Below are positions 56,571 through 64,000 of a stretch of 64,000 nucleotides of DNA, piece by piece. Source of the DNA: Zingiber officinale (Eukaryota > Streptophyta > Magnoliopsida > Zingiberales > Zingiberaceae); contig NC_055999.1 of assembly GCF_018446385.1 (NCBI RefSeq), positions 79,995,859-80,059,858 of the forward strand, given 5' to 3'. The position numbers and the translations under genes were made by a program. The notes beneath the pieces were generated by a model. The model saw nothing but the letters and a program-made list of their open reading frames with translations, was not told the DNA's origin and made no database searches. How positions within the stretch are numbered: the stretch's first letter is position 1; every line of letters begins with the position of its first letter.

Positions 56571-59294
56571 GAGTGTGAGAAGATCAATCCAAATGTGACA
56601 GGAAACTCTATCTAGTTTTCAAAAAGGATAAGCGGTTAGAGTTTTGACTTATTAAATAAGTATATAAATTGATAAACATGTTATCATAGAACAACTCAAG
56701 AAACTTGAACCTAACTCATTTATTTGCAAGCTATAATTGTATTAATCAGTTTATGAACCAACCCGTTTAATTTAAACTCAAAATCTGCAAGTTTGTGTTG
56801 AGTCATGTTGTGTAAATTTGTTGTGTCATCTTTTACTACCCCTGTGATTGGCCTTTGCTGTAATTGTTTAGGGTCCCAGAATGCCCTCATGTTGTCCATC
56901 TGTAGCTATGAAAATTTGTAGCCAACTGTTTTAGGGCTCCAGTTTTGATCAACAGTTGAGTTAACCAACTCCATCAAATCTGCCCAAAGATTCAGGATTC
57001 TCTAAAATAAGATAGTTTCCTCCCTTATGTATTACCATTTGATAATCATCATTTTATCACGATATTTAAACTTCTATTTTCATGTTTTTCATCCTCTTAT
57101 ATGGTAAATTCGCATTATACTACATTTCACGAGTTAGATTCATTGTTGGACTTTACTGTAATTTATCTTTTATTTGTGAAATTATAATTAATTATTTGAA
57201 TGTGATTTTTATAGACAATCAAAGGGCCATAGACTTAATCGGATCGATCCAAATTGAGCTTAAAATTTGGGCTAAAGGACGAAAATTAATCTGAATTAAT
57301 ATGGATCGATCATGTAAGATCCAAAAGAATCTGAGTCATCAATCAAGATTTGATCCATCCAACTCAAAGGAGAGTAGATCACGCCATTAATCAAGATCTG
57401 GAGCTTTGAATTAAGATTTGAATTGATTCTAGACTTAGATCAAGTTCTGAAGAGTTCTCAGCTATTGATACGGATATGATCAAATTTAAAAGAGTGCTCA
57501 GTTGGGAGATCATCAAAAAATAGATTGGGCACGAAAGAGAAAATAAAATTGCAACCTCCTCCATCAACGCCGACCACCGGAGCTTCCTTCCACCTTCATC
57601 CATCAAGGTAAAGGGGAATTCCCTTCCTCATTCATCCACCTTCATCCATCCACCAGCGAAGAAGCAAAGTGATTCCCTATTTCATCCACGCGCCACCATC
57701 GAGCTCTGACCACCTACCTTCATCTACATCCCGAGATGCCAAGATCTCCTTCATCATCAGAGCTACTTGAGAAAAATGGGGATTCCCTCTCTATTCATTT
57801 CCAGCACCGGCCATTCCTTTTCCGAACATCATCCACCGCCACCGTGATCCGCCAAGTTCAACCCGAAGCTGACAAGCCTTTTGAAAAAGAAAGGGGATTC
57901 CCTACCTCTTTAGAAGACTCAATTCTACCTCCCTCTCACACAATCTGCCATCAATTCTACTCTGATTGAAGTCTCTGCCAATCGACACCAACACCAAGTC
58001 TTCTTCTTCGATTTTGGAATGCCCTTGTTCATTCAGTAAGCATTAATTTGGTTGTCAAATTTTCCTTTCTTTTTGTTGTTTCAAATAATTCCATGGTAAC
58101 TCTACTGATTGTAGCAAGTTGTTTGAACTCGTTTGTTTCCACATATTGGACTAATCATTCAGATGAGTAGTTATTCACATGCCATTGCTTCAGGTGGATT
58201 GTTGTTGCCCTTTGTTACATTAGTGTAGTAGCTAGGGTTAGTGTAGATTGATTGTTTTCTTTGAGTTCTATGAATTGCAATTGTAGTGTAGGTTTGAATT
58301 TCCCTTAAGAGCATACACTAAGATCCCTTGTTTTGATTGTATGTTTAATTGTTTAGAAAAACCTTCATTTAAAACATAAAAAACCTAAAACCCCATTGAA
58401 TTCACCATCTACATTCCTATGAGAGACGATCCAGCCATTCCCTATACTACATTAGTGTAGTTCAGGGTTTGGTAATTAATTTGATTGAAATCGTGTCACA
58501 GCAACATGCTTATCAAAACTATCCTTGCTCTATTTTAACAACTATGTATTTTCCTATTTATGATACAGATAAGAGCTAGGCTTTCGGCCTTCATTTCCTC
58601 AAAAAATATTGAATACTTTGGAGGGTGTGACAGAGAATACTGTTATAGATCAACCACAACTGAGAAAGCACTTGTTTCTACCCCACGAGAGTGCATTATA
58701 AACGAACGCCAAGTTGACATAGATTATACAATTTTTCTCAACATATCAATACATAATTATATATGTTAAAAATAGTCTCCATTAAATGACTTAGTACAAC
58801 ATTTGGCACAAGCTGCACTATGTCAGATCAAAGTTCTGTAAAATCTAACCAAAAAGGTAAATTCATCTATCTTTTAGAATATTGAAGTGCCATAATTCTT
58901 ATTAAACAATAACCGTAGGCTGGTAAAGAGTGGAGAAAAACTCAATACCAGAGACCCAATGCTAACTGGAGAAAACCTTTTGGCTTCATGCCCCTTTTTG
59001 CTTGAAGTTGAAGCATCTTCTTTCATGAACATGTTTACATTGGCATAAATTGTCCTAGTACAAGAGTTCAAATGATCGGAAGAATGTTGGAGCCTCAGAT
59101 CGAGTATAGCTCTGTACCTAACTGCATCACACTTTCAAGAATTTCACTGATCAATAATTAAGGTATCAAAAGTAATTTTCCTTTCAAATTGTGATTGTCA
59201 CTAAATATTGAGTGGTTACTTCTCCAACGCTTGATCCTAGGTAACTGATAACTTTTAACCAGAGTGCAAAGTGACAGATCCTAAGTCACATAAA
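56571..59294. other. Intergenic region, possible LTR remnant at 57313-58632
   Basis: 57313-58632 starts TGTAAGATCC and ends GGGTGTGACA; reversed, it begins TGTCACACCC, a frequent start of plant Gypsy LTRs, and the interior is coding-free with CT-rich stretches at 57580-57720. Flanks GATCA and GAGAA do not match, so it is left unassigned. The rest is AT-rich with nothing recognised. Confidence 0.3.
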
Positions 59295-60809
59295 TTAACA
59301 GGGGTTGGGCACATCAATTCTTTCAAGTCCATGTGGAATTTTATGTTCGAACATGGCCATCTTGTTTGATAGATTCATTATAGAATCTTTCCTGTTTGTC
59401 AGTTCCATCAAAACCTTAATCCTTCGGAAGGACAAATTGCTTGGCTTCTGCCCTTTCTCAGCCATCTGAATGAAGCACTGCTCAGCCTCATCTAATTTTC
59501 CTGTGTCGCATAGTAGATCAATCAATACATCAGAGACCAACGTGAATGAACCAAAACCGTGATTCACCATATCATTCCAAAGCTCAAGAGCCATTTCCAC
59601 ATTCTCCTGCCGGCGGAATAACCTTATGAGAAACATGCAAGACTGCGTGTTGGGCAAGCATCCATTTATCTTCATCCTCTTGTAAAGCTTCCAGGAATTC
59701 CCTAGGTCATTAGCCCAATAGAAGATTCTGAAGAATAGATTATAGCTTGTGGCATTTGGAGATAAACCTCTCTCCGTCATCTCAGTCATCAAAGAAAAGG
59801 CATTCTCAAGCCTTTTTGCAATGCAGAAATTTCGAATAGATGCATTGTATGCAGCAACATCAGGGTAACATCCATACTCTCTCATTTCCTTTAGAACATC
59901 TTTAGCTTTATCAGGTTGACCTACCAATCCTAATCCACCAATCAAACTAGTATATGTGATCACATCAGGGTAGATCTCCTCTTCCCTCATCTTATCTATC
60001 GTCTTATATGCTTTCTCCACATCACGGTTCTTACAGTAGACATCTACCATGCAATTGTATGAAACCAAATCCGGCTTCACCCCAAGCTCAGCCATCTCCC
60101 TGAAGAATCCTTCAGCCTCCTCAGTTGACTTCCAACCTGACAACAATATGTTAAACGTCTGAATGTTAGGCCGAAAATCGTGTTTCAGGCTATGATACAC
60201 ATTTCGGGCATCGGCCATGCTCTTCTCCTGGCACAGGGTCCTCAAAAGAGCATTGAAACAATTGGTATCGAACTCAATGGAGAGTCTACGAAACTTGCGG
60301 AAGCTCTCAACCGTCTGCTGGACGGAACAAACCTTGGCAATCCGCGCAAGGACGATTTGAATGGTGCGGATGGTGATCAAGGTCCGATCTTTCTGCCGCA
60401 TCTCGACGAGCAGGTTCCATGCGTCCTCAAATCGCCTGCTCCGACCCAGGATAAAGAGCATGGTGTCATAAGAGAAGCCGGTGTGGAAGAACCCTTTGCG
60501 TTTGCCGGTAAGCTCGAAGAACTCCAGAGCCCGGGAGGGGTCCCCGTGACCGAAACGAAATCTTTTGAGGACGCCATCGATGAGATCATTGGAAATAAAG
60601 ACTTTTGACTGCTTAAGAGACCTTTTCATCAAATCGATGGAGGAGGAGTTGATGATGATGTGGAAGACGGTATTGATGCTGTCGGCGTTGGCCGCTGCTG
60701 CCTCATCTGCTTCAATCGCAACGTACCCAGTAGAAAGGAGGAGCTTCTGGAGCGGAAGGACATCGCAGCCGCGACGGTAGGGTTTGACAAGGATGCGATT
60801 CAAGAGCAT
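59295..60809 (-). CDS. P-class pentatricopeptide repeat protein, 504 aa (At1g02420-like)
   Basis: An RNA-binding organelle protein. Residues 1-20 (MLLNRILVKPYRRGCDVLPL) are basic with no acid before D16, as in mitochondrial presequences. Clear 35-residue repeats begin at 246 (PDLVSYNCMVDVYCK), 281 (PDVITYTSLIGG), 316 (PDVAAYNASIRNF), 351 (PNATSYNLFFRIF), 386 (PNTQSCMFLIRLF) and 421, with a shorter one at 214 (PNIQTFNILLSGWK) and weaker ones before it. No E, DYW or other tail is present. Phrases GFSYDTMLFILGRSRRFEDA, TLCQEKSMADARNVYHSLKH and EYGCYPDVAAYNASIRNFCI are close to those of Arabidopsis At1g02420, so an orthologue is likely. The frame extends 134 codons further upstream to a GTG, but that part falls in leader and a SINE, so the ATG at 60809 is taken. 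It is a single exon, usual for PPR genes. RNA target unknown. Confidence 0.93.
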   Translation of the reverse strand: MLLNRILVKPYRRGCDVLPLQKLLLSTGYVAIEADEAAAANADSINTVFHIIINSSSIDLMKRSLKQSKVFISNDLIDGVLKRFRFGHGDPSRALEFFELTGKRKGFFHTGFSYDTMLFILGRSRRFEDAWNLLVEMRQKDRTLITIRTIQIVLARIAKVCSVQQTVESFRKFRRLSIEFDTNCFNALLRTLCQEKSMADARNVYHSLKHDFRPNIQTFNILLSGWKSTEEAEGFFREMAELGVKPDLVSYNCMVDVYCKNRDVEKAYKTIDKMREEEIYPDVITYTSLIGGLGLVGQPDKAKDVLKEMREYGCYPDVAAYNASIRNFCIAKRLENAFSLMTEMTERGLSPNATSYNLFFRIFYWANDLGNSWKLYKRMKINGCLPNTQSCMFLIRLFRRQENVEMALELWNDMVNHGFGSFTLVSDVLIDLLCDTGKLDEAEQCFIQMAEKGQKPSNLSFRRIKVLMELTNRKDSIMNLSNKMAMFEHKIPHGLERIDVPNPC

Positions 60810-60954
60810 TTCGCCTTGGGGTTTTCTCGAACAGATGTGAGGTACAAGGAAAACGAACGGAATTAGGGTTCTTGAGTTCTGCTCCTGTGGAGGTTTTGAA
60901 TGATTATCATATCGGAGACGCGAGTACAAGGTTCCTGCCGTTATATTCTCTATA

Positions 60955-61199
60955 ACGGGTAAACCATAAGTCATCGCAAAAGGCAAATCGCTTGTCCTCA
61001 GCGCTCCCGCTGCACCTGACCTCAGACCATCATGAGGGAGATAAATCATGGTAGCCGAGAGGGCAAGTGGTGGTGGGATGAGTTGCATAGGATCCGAAGA
61101 TTTACGCCCTGACAACCCTGTGGTTCGACCCCGCGACCTCATATGGGAAGCATGCCACCACTTACCATCTTGGTTACCATCTCGGATAACCCGTGGGGT
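60955..61199 (-). mobile_element. SINE-like repeat S4 upstream of the PPR gene
   Basis: On the minus strand a box-A-like ATGGTAAGTGGTGGC is followed by box-B-like GGGGTCGAACCAC (61120-61132), then TTTATCTCCCTCATGATGG, GCGGGAGCGCTGAGG and TTTTGCGATGACTTATGG. The tail resembles that of S2 in outline (GGCAAAAG..ATGACTTGTGG near 61200), so S2 and S4 may share a 3' part. It lies about 145 bp above the PPR start codon, in the leader or core promoter. Confidence 0.5.
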
Positions 61200-61395
61200 C
61201 AGGTAAACCACAAGTCATGGTGGCAAAAAGATGAATACACTTGCCCTCGTCAATCCGTCTCCTACTAGTCTTTGAAATAGTGACTAGCACATAAGAGAGA
61301 TATTTATCTCGATTTTGTTAAGATTTAAACCCTAGATCTTATGATAATAACACTTCATGTACTAATCACTAGACCATATGAGGAGATCAGGTAAA
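61200..61395 (-). mobile_element. SINE family S2 copy
   Basis: It shares the S2 body with 34696-34930: TGGTGGCAAAAAGATGAATA, AATAGTGACTAGCACATAAG, ATATTTATCTCGATTTTGTT and AACCCTAGATCTTATGAT, ending in a box A (TAGTGATTAGTACAT on the minus strand). Part of the middle (CCAACACGGATGAGG region) is deleted. It abuts S4. Confidence 0.65.
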
Positions 61396-61399
61396 TCAT

Positions 61400-63185
61400 A
61401 AGTCAGCACATATGTGGATTTGATATCAAAGGGAAATTATATATCAAATGCGTCATCACTAATCAATATATATATGAGTAATTGTTGCTAGCTAAGGTAA
61501 AATATTTAGATGAGTAACGGTTGCTTGCTAAGGTAAAATATTAATATACTGAATCATTTGGGTGAACAATATCACCATCATCTTTTTACCGAACCACATA
61601 GCTAACTTTGGCAAATATCCGATTCACGTACATTACTTTGAAAATTTTCAAATCATGTATTGCTGTTGCAATAACTCTTTGGTTTTTTCAATGACATACA
61701 TGTCCTTGTGCATCTATCGCCTAAAGAAAGCAAAATGTAAGAATTTTAAATATTATTTAACAGTATTCTATATTTATTTTTTGTTTACATTTGTTTTATT
61801 TTTCTTTTCAACGGCTATCTTAAGTTTTTGTCTATTGATATTTTGATTGATAAAAAAACCGTTAGTACAATGAACATTTTGGTCTTCGATGATAAAAAGT
61901 GTGCTTATATGCATTTTCCTTTGAGGTTGTTCACGTTACGTTTGTTCTCATCTGAAATAAGGGTGAAAATTGAATCCTCCCCGAGCCATCTTGATCCGTA
62001 CAACTTTTTCATTTTCCCATTTAAAAAAACTCCCAACGAAATCGTGAAATCTCAAAATCACAAAACCTCTTCATTGTCAAAACCACAAAACCCTAACTAA
62101 TCCCTACGTTTCCTTCCGTCACGTGGTCTTCAGGCTGAAGGTCGTGCAACACCAGCTTCTTCACCTCCATCGACGTCTTCATCAGCTTCTTCACCTTCAT
62201 CGACGCCTTCACCAGTTTCTTCACCTTCATCAGTGTCTTTGTTCTCCGACAATATGAAAGTCCAATTCTTATCCTTCACTGGCTACTATGTTCATAATCC
62301 AACTACAATGTCAAAGCATTCAACTTCATATCTTGAAAGGTAATAATTTTTTTATTATAATTTTTTTTTCCTTTGTGTTTTTAAAATTTTCATTTATTTT
62401 AATACTCTCATTATAATAATTTAACTTTGTTTTACTTAGTTCATAACTTCGTTTTATGAATATTATCTCATCGAATTGTCTTACGCATTGCCATTCAGCT
62501 ATTTCATCCAACTTTATTTATAAAACACATCAATTTAGTTGTTTAGATTTGTAAAATCATCTAATATATGCATAGTTCAGTTGTGATATATTATATGTAA
62601 CTATGTTAATACTATCTAGATGAATTGCCTAAGACATAATCTAAATAGCATATTTAGTTTTATTCTATGTAAGATTTCCATTGCTACAATATAATAAGGA
62701 TCTCTTAATCTAAATAGATTATATCATCTCTAATCTCATATATGTGTATAAACCTCATCGTGTTGTTTTACTTTGTTCATCAACTTAGTTTAGTTTATCT
62801 CTAAATTTAATATTTTTTAGATTATATGTTATTTATTTTTTCCTTCGTTGTAATTCTCTAATTGTTCTATTGAGTAAATTTAGTTTAGCTTAGTTTAAAA
62901 AAAGATATTTAATTGAATTTTACAAAAGCTTGATTGATTGTTGTTATATGATAGAAAATTAAAAGAATTACATCTAGTTCTGCAACTAAGATCCAATTAT
63001 CAACTACGGAGAAAAAGTTACATTGGATGAGTAAGTTGGGACATTTTATGAAATTTTGTTCTAAAACTTCCACAAAGGAAAAGGCAAGGGAAGGAAAGGG
63101 TCATTTAGGAGTTATTCTCCATAAAAAACACATGTATTATAGGAGTAACTCATTTGAGTCATTCCTCACCATACTAGCAATTTGA
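61400..63185. other. Intergenic region
   Basis: AT-rich. A short CT-rich repeat of CTTCATCGACGTCTTCA-like units lies at 62150-62240 and may be exon-like (Ser/Pro-rich on the plus strand) but has no family signature. A TATA- and T-rich stretch follows. Nothing else is recognised. Confidence 0.35.
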
Positions 63186-63189
63186 CATC

Positions 63190-63716
63190 TTAGAAGATTA
63201 CTGATGAACATATTTGAGAATTAGGATATGGAAATAAAGATATTCAAATTCTCCAACGTGGTTATGTCTTTCACAACCAAAGATGTAGCATTATTGTTTG
63301 GAATCCCAAATAGAGGAAGACATGTCCAGATGGATTCCAATATTGCTTCTGGTACATTACTCAAAAGATTTTTTTGCAAGGAAAGAATTAAATCGATTTA
63401 GATTGAAAAAATCTATTAAGGGCATATTATCTCTCAGTGGATTCAGATACAAATGTTTTGCTATTTTATAAATTTTGTATTTTGTATTTTTTTTCTTCTA
63501 TTTTTTTTTTGCCTTTAGTATATATAAGCTACCTTTAAGGATTATCGATATTGTCGAGGACTTTAATAGTCTGGAAAGTTATAATTGGGTTAAGGCAATA
63601 TATATTTATATGGCTCCTCAACTCTCAATGTTTAGGGATGCTTTTGCATCAAAGACTTCTATCCTTATCCTCTCACTACCTTATATGAAGGGATTTACCA
63701 TCTACTTACAGTAAGT
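63190..63716 (+). other. Transposon-type coding fragment (plant-mobile-domain/DUF1985-like)
   Basis: Plus-strand segments read KFSNVVMSFTTKDVALLFGI and PNRGRHVQ at about 63238-63318, then a second open part, VEDFNSLESYNWVKAIYIYM and APQLSMFRD, at 63555-63640, ending before a GTAAGT donor-like site at 63711. The order 'T..DV..L.GIP..G' then 'YNW' resembles the domain carried by plant MULE and Ulp1-bearing transposons. It has interruptions and no start; the rest would lie beyond the window. Confidence 0.4.
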
Positions 63717-64000
63717 TTTGATTAGTTAGTTAATTTATTTCAAAAATATGTAATAGTATCTAATTGTTGAATTATTACACATGTTTGATTTCTTGAGCAT
63801 GTTTCTATTCAATTGGCAAGCAACATGGTAACACCGAGGATAAATAAGTGGTCGGCAGTTTACTTATTCTCATAGAAATAAAGTAAGGGCTAAGTTAGCA
63901 AAAGTTGTATCTACACAGGTAACCATTATGTGTATTTCCACCCATGTTAAATGCATGTTATATAGTTACATGTTTTTAATTAATTATGAAATATTATTAA

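Noticed and set aside
57313-58632. Solo LTR with TGTAAG..TGTGACA ends
   Set aside because: The five-base flanks differ and no related copy exists in the window, so it is only noted within the intergenic entry.
60810-61211. N-terminal extension of the PPR protein to a GTG at 61211
   Set aside because: It begins at a non-ATG codon, and most of it lies in SINE S4; the basic presequence-like MLLNRILVKPYRRG at 60809 fits orthologues.

Overview
The window is nuclear DNA of a flowering plant, most likely a monocot. Introns have GT..AG borders, the WRKY gene has GC-rich exons in AT-rich flanks, a short TTTAGGG-type telomeric array is present, and most of the sequence is transposon debris of plant families (Copia, Ty3/Gypsy of the Tat and Athila lineages, PIF/Harbinger, hAT, LINE and tRNA-derived SINEs). 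The overall look resembles Zingiberales, but nothing here fixes the species.

Four protein-coding genes look intact. (1) A SAM-domain protein at 8661-9488 (+), probably with a GC-rich untranslated first exon near 3063-3187 and a 5.3-kb leader intron that carries a long-TIR transposon. (2) A three-exon WRKY group IIc transcription factor at 16119-17334 (+, 305 aa), with G-boxes and W-box cores upstream. (3) A single-exon AlkA/MAG-type DNA-3-methyladenine glycosylase at 44441-45529 (-, 362 aa). (4) A single-exon P-class PPR protein at 59295-60809 (-, 504 aa), very close to the At1g02420 type. A fifth host gene is a relic: the 3' part of a GT-1-like trihelix factor (48051-49336, -), its last exon split by a 712-bp hAT element. 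The genes are unrelated single loci and do not form a pathway or cluster.

Region by region: 1-1583 is a minus-strand Copia element cut by the window edge. 1584-5505 holds foldback repeats, a SINE and a long-TIR transposon. 8.5-17.4 kb is gene space (SAM, WRKY). 17.4-34.4 kb is a nested retroelement block: Gypsy integrase relic, Copia LTR plus gag, Athila LTR plus ORF1, and a Tat-lineage element with LTR, gag-protease, a 59-bp tandem array and antisense coding traces, interrupted by another LTR. 34.5-35.5 kb is a SINE cluster. 35.5-41.8 kb shows nothing recognised. 41.8-43.2 kb is an hAT relic with a LINE nested in it. 44.4-45.5 kb is the glycosylase. 45.7-46.2 kb is an inverted repeat whose loop is telomeric repeat. 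48-49.4 kb is the trihelix relic. 49.8-56.6 kb is a solo LTR and a PIF/Harbinger element into whose transposase a Gypsy LTR has jumped. 59.3-61.4 kb is the PPR gene with two SINEs just upstream. 63.2-63.7 kb holds a transposon-type open segment running toward the window end.

I found no coordinated new gene system. The most informative signals are genomic-fossil ones: several SINE families with readable target-site duplications, precisely datable nested insertions, a modular foldback repeat family, and a telomere-repeat-loop foldback element.
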